DNA from: Pseudoduganella flava
GTDB lineage: Bacteria; Pseudomonadota; Gammaproteobacteria; Burkholderiales; Burkholderiaceae_D
Assembly: GCF_007830495.1 (NCBI RefSeq)
Contig: NZ_VLKW01000011.1
Span: 207,748-271,747, forward strand
Direction of reading: 5' to 3'
Length of the DNA: 64,000 nucleotides
The notes under the pieces are model-generated. The model saw nothing but the letters and a program-made list of their open reading frames with translations. It ran no database searches and was not told the origin of the DNA. Both the position numbers and the translations under genes were made by a program. Positions 42,501-51,116 of this stretch are shown one piece after another (the stretch's first letter is position 1; each line of letters opens with the position of its first letter).

Positions 42501-43519
42501 CGGCGCGCTGGCAGGCGATCGTCGCCGACGTGCGGCGCTATCGCCTGAAGAGCCCCGCCAGCTCGCTGATGGCGCTCGAGCAGTTCATCGTCGGCCCCGG
42601 CGCCGATCTGGACCTGGGCAACTGCACGGAGAAGCTGACGGCACGGGCGGCCTGGCGGCGCGGCGGCGACGTGTTCGCGGAGCGCCTGAGCGCGCTGCAA
42701 ACGGGCTTGCTGGCGCGCTGCCGTGAGCTGTCCGCGAGCCGCTACCGCAGCGAGTGGGAACGCTTCGCCGAGGTGTACAACCGCGACCTGGCCCAGCATG
42801 CGCCGTTCGCCGCCGTGCCGGGCAGCGCGGCGGCACCGGCCGATCGCGATACCGTCGGCGCGGCGCTGAAACAGTTCGACCGGGCCAGGGCGGCCGGTGC
42901 GCAGGCCGATGGCGGCGCGGCCGGCATCGCCGTGCGCGACGCGGGCGAGCAGCTGCGCCGCATCCGCGACGTGCTGGCGCCGCTGTATCCGGCCGATCCC
43001 GGCCAGGCCGCGGGGCTCGACGTCACGGTGCAGTTCCGCGCCGCCGGGCAGGGCGAGGCCGGCGCGAACCAGATCATCGACTGGAGCCTGGTGATCGGCC
43101 CGGCCACCGTGCGGCTGGGCGAGCCGGTGCGGGCGTTGCGCTGGGAGCCGGGCATGCCGGTGCTGCTGGCGCTGCGCTTCGCGCGCGATGGCGCCGGTGT
43201 GCCGCGCGCCGATGCGGCGCAGGCGCACATGACGGTGGCCGAGCGCGCGGTGACGTATCGTTTCGACGACCCGTGGGCGCTGTTCAGCTTTATCGGCGCG
43301 CAGCGCGACGCCGACACGCCCGGCGACCCGCGCGCGGCGCTGCTGCGCTTCGAGTTTCCCGTGCAGCAGGCCGCGGCCGCCGTGCGGGCGCGGGTGTTCG
43401 TGCGGCTGGCCGTCAGCGCGCCCGGCAAGCAGGCACCTCTCGCTTGGCCCACGGTCTATCCGGCGCGCGTGCCGCTGTGGCAGGAAAGCGCCAACCAACT
43501 CACCACGGCGGCCCAATGA
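39527..43519 (+). CDS. tssM: T6SS membrane-complex protein TssM (IcmF-like), degenerate P-loop
   Basis: 1330 residues, slightly long-normal for IcmF/TssM. An N-terminal membrane helix (~11-33), a cytoplasmic domain, a second membrane helix (~378-402, WAALAVPAVWAVGLVVATV) and a long periplasmic domain ending in the TssJ-binding beta region. Where active family members have a Walker A loop (PW..GxxGxGKT), this protein reads TLPWALLLNDSAARP (69-83), so nucleotide binding at this site looks lost. Only one N-terminal helix is evident instead of the usual hairpin of two. ATG 39527 overlaps tssL, and the stop overlaps tssA as ATGA. Confidence 0.95.
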   Translation: MLNDLADNVAIATLLLVTLLVALLLGLVVAAALRGTGQAPLGADTLRRSFRRAVKLIEGNLAARAERYTLPWALLLNDSAARPLPLGQAGIPSALGTDSAATAAGHGIDWHFFDAGVVVQLQGEHLGAPDARGGVWDHLLGLCRGYRPQRPIDSIVLAVPAAALLAAGPEEQAVLTARAQALHRRLWLAQNRLALRIPVYLIVTECDTLPGFAAFGAALPDALCRSMLGWSAPFELVAPFRAQWVDEAVDEIVGAAADRCAELCALEPAGADSATYFMLPGELERLRAGLKLFCEELMRPSAYHEPFLLRGVYLTGDRGASAALLAGTVQPPGASELVPAAMDRMPVFLRDVFERKIFAEVGLVQSSSQRLRRPAATRAVHWAALAVPAVWAVGLVVATVRLNHLGDSLTGSLQALNRDTRASLRAGQGGGLDAQRGQQRATDALQNIERLGSAHFSSVFMPGSWPVFDDLHQRVVRRLEQGFADNAFEPLRRAAFLRVSRLTGVPVDSATGALIGGAQCSLPAGWREQTGLPAPAALNLEDLPQYRATLAYLGKLDELDRVLAAMLRLKRAESGRPAGADLALVVRVLLGTELTGGAPARTAAVFRTVAQREPSLALEPLQAASRCALRRAGEAMYERLFDGNGLLASERTLGTSLAALADGSAFETSLAGHLQVWHTVRDTLDLQQSQLAGGKGAWMHQDVLTLGPGYDALLGRIGANALLGKPAVLEHQRLAADGFGRFAVLWNAALSAPGPLAGTGSGAGLVWTGAGWAFSAERKALHEAVAGLVAQPFMTAPPESAFATAGNGTVGWDKALLEQALHLPDARRTFLAGPYAKLPAALQHPAGVLADEALAATAQSLLTRALNVVPVELPGSGDGERAAVLRVRAWLQEIGADHVTAELDAVLARDAVARLLRLDEAFAAADVFVPRDRAFGTWKGEKGALLDAFGAGDAAALGAYVAQQQEFVDTVAREAEAVLAQLARVAAGHPVAARWQAIVADVRRYRLKSPASSLMALEQFIVGPGADLDLGNCTEKLTARAAWRRGGDVFAERLSALQTGLLARCRELSASRYRSEWERFAEVYNRDLAQHAPFAAVPGSAAAPADRDTVGAALKQFDRARAAGAQADGGAAGIAVRDAGEQLRRIRDVLAPLYPADPGQAAGLDVTVQFRAAGQGEAGANQIIDWSLVIGPATVRLGEPVRALRWEPGMPVLLALRFARDGAGVPRADAAQAHMTVAERAVTYRFDDPWALFSFIGAQRDADTPGDPRAALLRFEFPVQQAAAAVRARVFVRLAVSAPGKQAPLAWPTVYPARVPLWQESANQLTTAAQ

Positions 43520-44628
43520 ATACGATGACCGATCCTGTCGACAGCGAGCGGCACATGCTCGACCAGTTGCTGGCGCCGATCGCGCCCGATGCGCCATGCG
43601 GCGCGCCGGCCGGCTTCGATGCGGTGTTCACGCGCATCCGGCTGCTGCGCGAGGAGGACGACCCGGCGCTGCCGATGCGCCAGTGGGAGCGCCCGCTGAA
43701 GGAGGCCGACTGGCCGGCCATCGAGGCGCTGTGCGTGGACGTGCTGACGACCCGTTCGAAGCACCTGCAGATCGCCGTGTGGCTCGTGGAAGCATGGCTG
43801 CGCCAGCGCGGCTACCCGGGCCTGGCGCTGGGCCTGCGCCTGCTCGACGGCCTGCTGGCCACGTACTGGAGCGGGCTGTATCCGGCCATCGAGGACGACG
43901 GCGACTGCGACCAGCGCCTCGCCCCGCTGGAGTGGCTGAACGAGGCGCTGGGCCAGCAGGTGGCCGTGCACGCGCCGTTGCTGCCGCTGGACGACCGCAA
44001 GCCGCCGTTCCTGGCCCTGGCCGCGTGGGAACGGATGACGGCGCAGGAAGTGGCCGGCGAGGCGGCCGCGCCCGGCGGCGACGACGCGCCGCTCACGCGC
44101 GCCGGCACGCGGGAGCTGGCGTTGCGCGCGCCGGCGGCCCTGCGCAGCACGCGCGCGGCGGTGGCGCAGAGCTGCGCCGCGCTGCACGCGATCCACGAGG
44201 GCCTGGTGCGCCAGCTCGGTGCGCAGGCGCCGAACCTGGCGCGCCTGCAGGCCACGCTGGAAGCGGCGCTGCGCGCGCTCGCGCACCTGGAACCGGCCGG
44301 CGCCGCGCTCGTGCTGGATGCGCCGGCGCTGCCGGCGGCCGCGCCGATCGCGGTTCCGGGCGACCCGGTGGCGTTGGCGCCCGTGTTGCCGGCGGACGTG
44401 GTGCCGGGCATTGCCACAGCCGGCTGGCGCAACCGCGCCGACGCGTATGCGACGCTCGACGCGCTGGCCGCGTACCTGATGGAGATCGAACCGCACAGCC
44501 CCGTTCCGTTCCTGATCCGGCGCGCGCTGCACTGGGGCGCGATGCCGTTGCCGGAGCTGATCGCTGAAATCATCCGCGAGGAAGGAGACTTGAACCGCCT
44601 GATCGGCGTACTAGGCCTGAAGATGTAG
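43516..44628 (+). CDS. tssA: T6SS assembly cap TssA (ImpA-like)
   Basis: 370 residues. ImpA-type N-terminal domain (LDQLLAPIAPDAPCGAPAGF, REEDDPALPMRQWERPLKEA, YWSGLYPAIEDDGDCDQRLA) and a C-terminal helical part ending EPHSPVPFLIRRALHWG, PLPELIAEIIREEGDL, typical of the short TssA class. Coordinates baseplate docking and sheath polymerisation. Last gene of the apparatus operon; a second in-frame Met (43525) is an alternative start. Confidence 0.92.
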   Translation: MNTMTDPVDSERHMLDQLLAPIAPDAPCGAPAGFDAVFTRIRLLREEDDPALPMRQWERPLKEADWPAIEALCVDVLTTRSKHLQIAVWLVEAWLRQRGYPGLALGLRLLDGLLATYWSGLYPAIEDDGDCDQRLAPLEWLNEALGQQVAVHAPLLPLDDRKPPFLALAAWERMTAQEVAGEAAAPGGDDAPLTRAGTRELALRAPAALRSTRAAVAQSCAALHAIHEGLVRQLGAQAPNLARLQATLEAALRALAHLEPAGAALVLDAPALPAAAPIAVPGDPVALAPVLPADVVPGIATAGWRNRADAYATLDALAAYLMEIEPHSPVPFLIRRALHWGAMPLPELIAEIIREEGDLNRLIGVLGLKM

Positions 44629-44651
44629 TCCGCCCGGTATCGGGTCATTTC

Positions 44652-44665
44652 ATGATCTGGATCAT
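44652..44665 (+). promoter_or_regulatory. FNR/DNR-family box upstream of nosZ
   Basis: ATGAT-CTGG-ATCAT matches the TTGAT-N4-ATCAA consensus of FNR, ANR, DNR and NNR regulators at 8 of 10 positions. It is 92 bp before the nosZ ATG. CACAAT at 44688-44693 is a possible -10 at the distance expected for activation from about -41.5. Anaerobic and/or NO control is therefore likely. Confidence 0.7.
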
Positions 44666-44757
44666 TCAAATTTTTGCTGCAACTCAACACAATGCGTTCC
44701 GCGAGCGACAAAAGCCGCCCGAACAATCGACAACGACATTGCGTGGGAGAGTCTCTG

Positions 44758-46683
44758 ATGGACAGCAGCAAAAACAAGAACAGCGAACAAGAAACCGGCG
44801 TTGCCGGCCGGCGCAGCTTCCTGGGCAAGGGGGCGGCATTGGGTCTGGCCGGCGCGGCCCTGGGCCTGACGGCCTGCAAGGAAGACGGCAACAAGGCCAA
44901 GCCGGCCGCCGCCGCTGGCGCGGCGCCGAAGAGCCACGGCACGGAAGTGGCGCCGGGCCAGCTGGACGACTACTACGCGTTCATCAGCTCGGGCCACTCG
45001 GGCGAAGCGCGCATCCTCGGCCTGCCTTCGGGCCGCACGCTGAAGCGCATCCCCGTCTTCAACATCGACTGCATGGTCGGCTGGGGTATCACGAACGAGT
45101 CGAAAGCCATCATGGGCACGAACCCGGATGGCACCCTGAAATACACGACGGGCGACACCCACCACGTGCACGGCAGCTACAAGGACGGCACGTATGACGG
45201 CCGCTGGCTGTTCATCAACGACAAGATCCATGCCCGCGTCGCCCGCATCCGCATGGACACGATGGAAGTCGACAAGATCACCCAGCTGCCGAACGTGATG
45301 GGCTTCCACGGCATCTTCCCGGACAAGCGCGACCCCGTCGACCAGAAGATCAATTACACGACGCGTGTGTTCTGCGGCGCCGAATTCCACATCCCGCTGC
45401 CGAACGACGGCCATGACGTGGACGATCCGAGCAAGTGGGGCGCGCTGTTCTCGTGCGTCTCGGCCGAGACGATGGAAGTGATGTGGCAGTGCCGCGTGGA
45501 CGGCAATATGGACCTCGTGGCGACGAGCTACGACGGCAAGCTGGCCGCGTCGAACCAGTACAACACGGAGAACGCGGCGGACCTGAACGGCATGATGGCC
45601 GCCGAGCGGGATGCCTGCGTGTTCTTCAACATCGAGCGCATCGAACGCCTCGTCAAGGAAGGCAAGTACACGACGATCGGCAACTCGAAGGTGCCCGTCG
45701 TCGACGGCCGCAAGGCAGCCAATGGCGATCCGAAGACGGCGGTCACGTGTTACGTCCCGGTCGGCAAGAACCCGCACGGCGTCAACGCTAGCCCGGATGG
45801 CAAGTACTTCGTCTGCTCCGGCAAGCTGTCGCCGACCGCGACGATCATCGAACTGACGAGGGTGCTGCAATGGTTCGAAGGCAGCCTGAAGACGGAGCGC
45901 GACGCCGTCGTCGGTGAACCGGAAATCGGCCTGGGCCCGTTGCACACGGCGTTCGACGGCCGCGGCAACGCGTACACGTCGCTGTTCCTGGACAGCCAGT
46001 GCGTCAAGTGGAACGTCGACGCGGCGATCGCCCAGTTCAAGGGCGACAAGACGGCCAAGGTGATCATCGAGAAGATGGACGTGCACTACCAGCCGGGCCA
46101 CAACTACTCGTCGATGGGCGAGACGAAGGAAGCGGACGGCAAGTACCTCAACTCGGGCAACAAGTTCTCGAAGGACCGCTTCCTGCCGGTGGGCCCGCTG
46201 CACGTGGAGACGGAACAGCTGATCGACATCAGCGGCGACAAGATGAAGCTGATCGCCGACCACACCGCGTACTCGGAACCGCACGACGGCATCATCGTGC
46301 GCCGCGACGTCGTCAAGACGCGCCAGATCTACACGATGACGGACTTCCCGAACCACGTCACGCCGGACAACGCCGGTATCGAGCGCAAGGGCAACAAGGT
46401 CAACGTGCGCCTGATGTCGCAAGCTCCCGCGTACAGCATGCCCGTCATCAAGGTGAAGAAGGGTGACGAAGTCACGATCACGCTGACGAACCACGACAAG
46501 GTGGAAGACCTGACGCACGGCCTGGCACTGCCGACCTATAACGTCAACTTCATCGTCAACCCGCAGGAGACGAAGTCGGTGACGTTCAAGGCCGATCACG
46601 CCGGTGTGTTCTGGATGTACTGCACGCACTTCTGCCACGCACTGCACCTGGAAATGCGCAGCCGCTTCATCGTCGAGGCTTGA
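44758..46683 (+). CDS. nosZ: Nitrous oxide reductase NosZ (clade I, Tat-exported)
   Basis: 641 residues. Twin-arginine signal GRRSFLGKGAALGLAGAA marks the Tat-dependent clade I form. The seven-bladed propeller carries the CuZ ligands, including DTHHVHG (~130-136). The C-terminal cupredoxin holds the CuA site YCTHFCHALHLEM (C622, C626, H630, M633). Periplasmic enzyme reducing N2O to N2. First gene of the cluster, with an FNR-type box upstream and GGGAGA before the ATG. Here nosZ precedes nosR, unlike the nosRZDFYL order of Pseudomonas. Confidence 0.98.
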   Translation: MDSSKNKNSEQETGVAGRRSFLGKGAALGLAGAALGLTACKEDGNKAKPAAAAGAAPKSHGTEVAPGQLDDYYAFISSGHSGEARILGLPSGRTLKRIPVFNIDCMVGWGITNESKAIMGTNPDGTLKYTTGDTHHVHGSYKDGTYDGRWLFINDKIHARVARIRMDTMEVDKITQLPNVMGFHGIFPDKRDPVDQKINYTTRVFCGAEFHIPLPNDGHDVDDPSKWGALFSCVSAETMEVMWQCRVDGNMDLVATSYDGKLAASNQYNTENAADLNGMMAAERDACVFFNIERIERLVKEGKYTTIGNSKVPVVDGRKAANGDPKTAVTCYVPVGKNPHGVNASPDGKYFVCSGKLSPTATIIELTRVLQWFEGSLKTERDAVVGEPEIGLGPLHTAFDGRGNAYTSLFLDSQCVKWNVDAAIAQFKGDKTAKVIIEKMDVHYQPGHNYSSMGETKEADGKYLNSGNKFSKDRFLPVGPLHVETEQLIDISGDKMKLIADHTAYSEPHDGIIVRRDVVKTRQIYTMTDFPNHVTPDNAGIERKGNKVNVRLMSQAPAYSMPVIKVKKGDEVTITLTNHDKVEDLTHGLALPTYNVNFIVNPQETKSVTFKADHAGVFWMYCTHFCHALHLEMRSRFIVEA

Positions 46684-46730
46684 TCCACCCTATGTCCGCC
46701 GCGCTCACGAGGCGCGGCGGCTTGTCATTC

Positions 46731-48908
46731 ATGACCCAGATTACCCACCTCCTGCGCGCGTGCCTGCTGTTGCTTGCCGTTACTTTGATGCCGGCCCGCG
46801 CGGCCGTGTACGACGCCGAGCTGCCGCCCGGCTTGATGCATGGACCCGACCTGTGCGCGTTCGCCGCCTGCGGCGACGTGCTGCCGGGTGCTACGCGCTT
46901 CTCCGAGCGGGTCGGCAACCCGCAATACGTCAAGGCTTACGCCAAGGACGCCAAAGGGGCCGAGCAGGTGGTCGGTTACGTTTTCCTGTCGACGGACGTC
47001 GTCGACATTCCCGCCTATTCGGGCAAGCCGGTCGTCACCTTGATCGGCATGGACACGAAAGGCATCATTACCGGCGTACGGGTGCTGAAGCACTCCGAGC
47101 CGATCCTGCTGGCCGGGATTCCCGAGTCGGCACTGCTGGATTTCATCCGCCAATACGTGGGCCGGCGCGGCGACGCGAAGCTCGAGATCGGCCATGGCGG
47201 CGACGGCACCGAAGGGCTGGACGCGATCAGCGGCGCCACGGTGACGGCGATCGCCGAGAACCAGGTGATTTCCCGCAGCGCCTACGAGATCGGCCGCCAG
47301 GTCGGCATCTTCACGCAGGCGGCGCGGCCACCGGCACGCTTCACGGCGCTGGACGAGCGGCTGAACTGGGCGCAGCTGGTGGACAGCGGCGCCGTCACGC
47401 GCCTGCTGGTGCAGCCGGGCGACGTGGGTGTTGCCGGTAACGGTCCATACATGGACCTGTACTTCGGCTACCTGAACGTACCATCCGTCGGCAAGAGCCT
47501 GTTGGGCGAGGGCGCGTGGCGCCGCCTGATGGACGACCTCAAGCCGGACGAGCATGCGATCTTCGTCATCGCCAGCGGCCAGACGTCGTTCAAGGGTTCC
47601 GGCTTCGTCCGCGGCGGCATCTACGACCGCATCCAGGTGCGCCAGGATGCGCAGACGTTCACGTTCCGCGATACCGATTACCTGAACCTGTACCGCCTGC
47701 AGCCGGCGGACGTGCCGGCCTATACGGAGTCGGGCATCTTCATCGTCCGCTCGGCCAATTTCAACCCGGCGTGGCCATGGACGCTGCAGTTCCTCGCCAA
47801 CAAGCGCGACGCGAACGGCGTGAAGAGCTTCGCCCACTTCGACCAGCCGTACTGGGTGCCGGCGCGCTACCTGGAAGGCGGCCACCCGAAGGTCGTCGAG
47901 GCACGGCCGGCCTGGCAAAAGATCTGGCTGGAGCGCCTGCCGCAGATCGCGCTGTTCGGCGCGATCCTGCTGGCGACGGCCGCGCTGTACTCGCAACGCG
48001 ACCGCCTGGTGCGGGCGTCGAACCGCAAGCACAAACCGTGGATCAGCCGCCCGCGCCTCGTGCTGTGGCTGGCCAGCGTGGGCTTCCTGGGCTTCTACCT
48101 GAAGGCGCAGCCCAGCGTGACCCAGGTGATGACGTGGCTGCATTCGCTGCTGCACCAGTGGAAGTGGGAACTGTTCCTGTCCGATCCGTTCATCTTCCTG
48201 TTCTGGTGGTTCATCATCATCACGGTGCTGATCTGGGGCCGCGGCCTGTTCTGCGGCTGGCTGTGCCCCTTCGGTTCGCTGCAGCAGCTGATGCTCAAAC
48301 TGGGCGCGGCCATCGGCCTGAAACGCTTCCAGAAGCTGCTGCCGAAGCGCCTGCACGACAAGCTGCGCTGGGTGAAATACGCGATCTTCTTCGCGCTGAT
48401 CGGCGTGTCGCTGTTCTCGATGGAACAGGCCGAGCACCTGGCCGAGATCGAGCCGTTCAAGACGACGTTCCTCGTCGGCGTGTGGAACCGCACGTGGCCG
48501 TTCTGGCTGTTCATCGGCGGCATCCTGGGCCTGTCGTTGATCAGCGAACGGCCGTACTGCAAGTACCTGTGCCCGCTGGGCGCGGGCCTCGCGCTGCCCG
48601 GCAAGTTCCGCCTGTTCGGCCTGAAGCGCAAGGCCGAGTGCACCAGCTGCCACGCCTGCCAGAAGGGCTGCGGCTCGCACGCGATCGACGACCAGGGCAA
48701 CATCGACCAGATGGAATGCATGCTGTGCCTCGACTGCATGGTGATGTACTACGACGATCACGCGTGCCCGCCGCTCGTCAAGGAGCGCAAGGGACGCGAG
48801 GCGAAAGGCCAGGCGCTGACGCGGATCGGTGCCGACGGTTACTTCGTGCCGCTGGACCGCCTGCGCGATTCGCTGCGCGAGCGCGCCACCGGCAAGGAGG
48901 TACCGTGA
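46731..48908 (+). CDS. nosR: NosR, membrane flavoprotein/iron-sulphur electron donor for NosZ
   Basis: 725 residues from ATG 46731, which gives a clean signal peptide (MTQITHLLRACLLLLAVTLM); 46692 is an alternative. The periplasmic FMN-binding domain has the flavinylation motif SGATVTA (acceptor Thr170). Several membrane helices with CGWLCPFG and CKYLCPLG motifs follow, then two 4Fe-4S sites (CTSCHACQKGC and CMLCLDCMVMYYD). NosR supplies electrons to NosZ and is needed for its maturation. ApbE, encoded at the end of the cluster, would attach the FMN. The nosD start overlaps its stop. Confidence 0.96.
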   Translation: MTQITHLLRACLLLLAVTLMPARAAVYDAELPPGLMHGPDLCAFAACGDVLPGATRFSERVGNPQYVKAYAKDAKGAEQVVGYVFLSTDVVDIPAYSGKPVVTLIGMDTKGIITGVRVLKHSEPILLAGIPESALLDFIRQYVGRRGDAKLEIGHGGDGTEGLDAISGATVTAIAENQVISRSAYEIGRQVGIFTQAARPPARFTALDERLNWAQLVDSGAVTRLLVQPGDVGVAGNGPYMDLYFGYLNVPSVGKSLLGEGAWRRLMDDLKPDEHAIFVIASGQTSFKGSGFVRGGIYDRIQVRQDAQTFTFRDTDYLNLYRLQPADVPAYTESGIFIVRSANFNPAWPWTLQFLANKRDANGVKSFAHFDQPYWVPARYLEGGHPKVVEARPAWQKIWLERLPQIALFGAILLATAALYSQRDRLVRASNRKHKPWISRPRLVLWLASVGFLGFYLKAQPSVTQVMTWLHSLLHQWKWELFLSDPFIFLFWWFIIITVLIWGRGLFCGWLCPFGSLQQLMLKLGAAIGLKRFQKLLPKRLHDKLRWVKYAIFFALIGVSLFSMEQAEHLAEIEPFKTTFLVGVWNRTWPFWLFIGGILGLSLISERPYCKYLCPLGAGLALPGKFRLFGLKRKAECTSCHACQKGCGSHAIDDQGNIDQMECMLCLDCMVMYYDDHACPPLVKERKGREAKGQALTRIGADGYFVPLDRLRDSLRERATGKEVP

Positions 48909-50179
48909 ACGATGGCAGATGCCCGCTGATTTCGGCCGCGTTGGCAACGGCCGCGCTGGTGACCTGCGCCGCCCATGGCGCGGTGCTGCCGGTGCATGCG
49001 GGCGAATCGATCGGCGCGGCGATCGCCCGCGCCCAGCCGGGCGACACGGTGCGGGTGGAGCAGGGCACATATCTTGAACACCTGCGCATCGACAAGCGTT
49101 TGACGTTGGAAGGCCGCGGCAAGCCTGTGATCAGTGCCGGCGGCAGCGGCGATGCGATCCGCATCACGGCGCCGGACGTGACGGTCGCCGGCCTCGTGGT
49201 GAAGGACAGCGGCACCGACCTGACGGCGCAGAACGCCAATATCTACGTGATGCCGGGCGCGCACCGCGTGACGATCCGCGACTGCGAGCTGTCGCATGGC
49301 CTGTTCGGCATCTGGCTCGAAGGCAGCGACGACGCGCGGCTGCTGAAGAACGTCGTCAAGGGCCGGGCGGACCTGCAATCGGCTGCGCGCGGCAACGGCA
49401 TCCAGGTCTACGCGACAAAGGGTGCCCAGGTGATCGGCAACGAAATCAGCGACAGCCGCGACGGCATCTACGTGGACGTGTCGCGCGATGCGCTGTTTCG
49501 CGGCAACCGCATTCACCACGTGCGCTACGGCACCCACTACATGAACACGAACCACAGCACGTGGGAAGACAACGTCGTCTACCAGAGCCGCGCGGGCCTG
49601 GCGCTGATGGAAGTGCGCGACATCATCGTGCGCCGCAACGTCGCGTGGGGGCACACGGACCACGGCATCATGCTGCGCACGATCCAGGATTCCGTCATCG
49701 AGGACAACGTCGTCGCCGGCAACGACCGCGGCTTCTTCATCTACGACGCCGAATACAACGTGGTGCGGCGCAACCTCGTGATCAACAACCGCACCGGCGT
49801 GCACCTGTCGGCCGGCTCGTCGAACAACCGGGTCGACGGCAACGACTTCATCGGCAACGAAGAGCAGGTGCGCTTCGTCGCCGCGCATGACGTGCAATGG
49901 GGCCGCGAACAGGGCAATTACTGGAGCAATTACGCCGGCTGGGACCAGAACGGCGACGGAGTCGGCGACGTGGCCTACGAGGCGAACGACGTCGTCGACC
50001 GCCTGGCGTGGCGCTACCCGCTGATGAAGCTTCTCGCCGCCAGCCCCGCATTGCAGACCTTGCGCTTCGTCGCCCGGCAGTTCCCGCTGCTGCGCGCGCC
50101 CAGCGTCGTCGACGGCCGGCCGCGCATGCGGCCCGCGACTACCGATTGGAAGAAATGGCATGACACCTACCCCCGCTGA
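48905..50179 (+). CDS. nosD: Periplasmic copper-site assembly protein NosD
   Basis: 424 residues starting at GTG 48905 (AGGAGG upstream, overlapping the nosR stop). Signal peptide of ~25 residues, then a right-handed beta-helix of CASH/NosD repeats (GIWLEGSDDARLLKNVV, DGIYVDVSRDALFRGNRIHH, GFFIYDAEYNVVRRNLVI) and the conserved YWSNYAGWDQNGDGVGD. Works with NosF and NosY to supply sulphide/copper for CuZ. Overlaps nosF by 20 bp. Confidence 0.95.
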   Translation: MNDGRCPLISAALATAALVTCAAHGAVLPVHAGESIGAAIARAQPGDTVRVEQGTYLEHLRIDKRLTLEGRGKPVISAGGSGDAIRITAPDVTVAGLVVKDSGTDLTAQNANIYVMPGAHRVTIRDCELSHGLFGIWLEGSDDARLLKNVVKGRADLQSAARGNGIQVYATKGAQVIGNEISDSRDGIYVDVSRDALFRGNRIHHVRYGTHYMNTNHSTWEDNVVYQSRAGLALMEVRDIIVRRNVAWGHTDHGIMLRTIQDSVIEDNVVAGNDRGFFIYDAEYNVVRRNLVINNRTGVHLSAGSSNNRVDGNDFIGNEEQVRFVAAHDVQWGREQGNYWSNYAGWDQNGDGVGDVAYEANDVVDRLAWRYPLMKLLAASPALQTLRFVARQFPLLRAPSVVDGRPRMRPATTDWKKWHDTYPR

Positions 50180-51116
50180 CCCCGACGCACCCGCCGTATC
50201 GATCGGCGGTGTGTCGCACCGCTTCGGCACGCTGGACGTGCTGCACGACGTGACGTTCGACATTCCGCGCGGCACGATGTTCGGCCTGATCGGCCACAAC
50301 GGCGCCGGCAAGAGCACGCTGTTCCGGCTGATGCTGGGCCTGATCGTGCCCACCGGCGGCACCTTGCGCGTGCTCGGCGAGCTGACGGCCGCGCCGGCTT
50401 TTCGCCAGACCCGCCGCCGCATCGGCTACCTGCCCGAGACCTTCGTCACGTGGGACAACCTGACCGGCACCGAAGTGCTGCACCTGTTCGCGGACCTGAA
50501 GCAGGTGCCGCGTGCGGGCTGCCCTGCGCTGCTGGACCTGGTCGGCCTCGGTGCCGCCGCGGCCCGGCCCGTGCACACGTATTCGAAAGGGATGCGCCAG
50601 CGCCTGGGCCTAGCGCAGGCGCTGCTGGGCGAGCCGGAATTGATCTTCCTCGACGAGCCGACCAATGGCCTCGACCCGCAAGGCATCGCCGACTTTTACG
50701 CGATTCTCGCGGCGGTGCAGGCGCGCGGCGCGACGATCGTCATCACGTCGCACATCCTTGCGGAGATCCAGCACCGTGTCGACCGGCTGGCGATCATGCA
50801 TGGCGGGCGCGTCGCGGCGCTGGGCACGCTGGCGCAGCTGCGCGACGGCATGGCGCTGCCGCTGGAGATCATCGCGGCCGTCGAGCCGTCACGCCACGCG
50901 GCGGCCGCGGCGGCGCTGGCGCTGCTGGCCGCGCGGCACGGCGACGGCATCGCGTGGGACGGCGTGCCGGAAGGTTTCCACGTGCGTTGCCCGGCCGCCG
51001 ACAAGATGGCCGTGCTGGCCGCGCTGGTGCCGCACGCGCGCGATGTCGCCGTGCGCGAGTCGACATTGGAGCAGGTATTTCTCGGGTTTGGAGGCGGACA
51101 TGTCCAGCGGGTTTGA
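50160..51116 (+). CDS. nosF: ABC transporter ATPase NosF
   Basis: 318 residues. Walker A GHNGAGKST, signature YSKGMRQRLGLAQALLG, Walker B LIFLDEPTNGLDPQG and switch His in TSHILAEI. Cytoplasmic ATPase partner of NosY in the NosDFY complex for CuZ biogenesis. Starts inside the end of nosD and overlaps nosY by 17 bp. Confidence 0.95.
   Translation: MTPTPADPDAPAVSIGGVSHRFGTLDVLHDVTFDIPRGTMFGLIGHNGAGKSTLFRLMLGLIVPTGGTLRVLGELTAAPAFRQTRRRIGYLPETFVTWDNLTGTEVLHLFADLKQVPRAGCPALLDLVGLGAAAARPVHTYSKGMRQRLGLAQALLGEPELIFLDEPTNGLDPQGIADFYAILAAVQARGATIVITSHILAEIQHRVDRLAIMHGGRVAALGTLAQLRDGMALPLEIIAAVEPSRHAAAAAALALLAARHGDGIAWDGVPEGFHVRCPAADKMAVLAALVPHARDVAVRESTLEQVFLGFGGGHVQRV

Noticed and set aside
39314..43597. 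1427-residue minus-strand open frame opposite tssM
   Set aside because: A shadow of high-GC codon usage; composition Arg/Gln/His-rich, no domains; tssM on the other strand is unmistakable.
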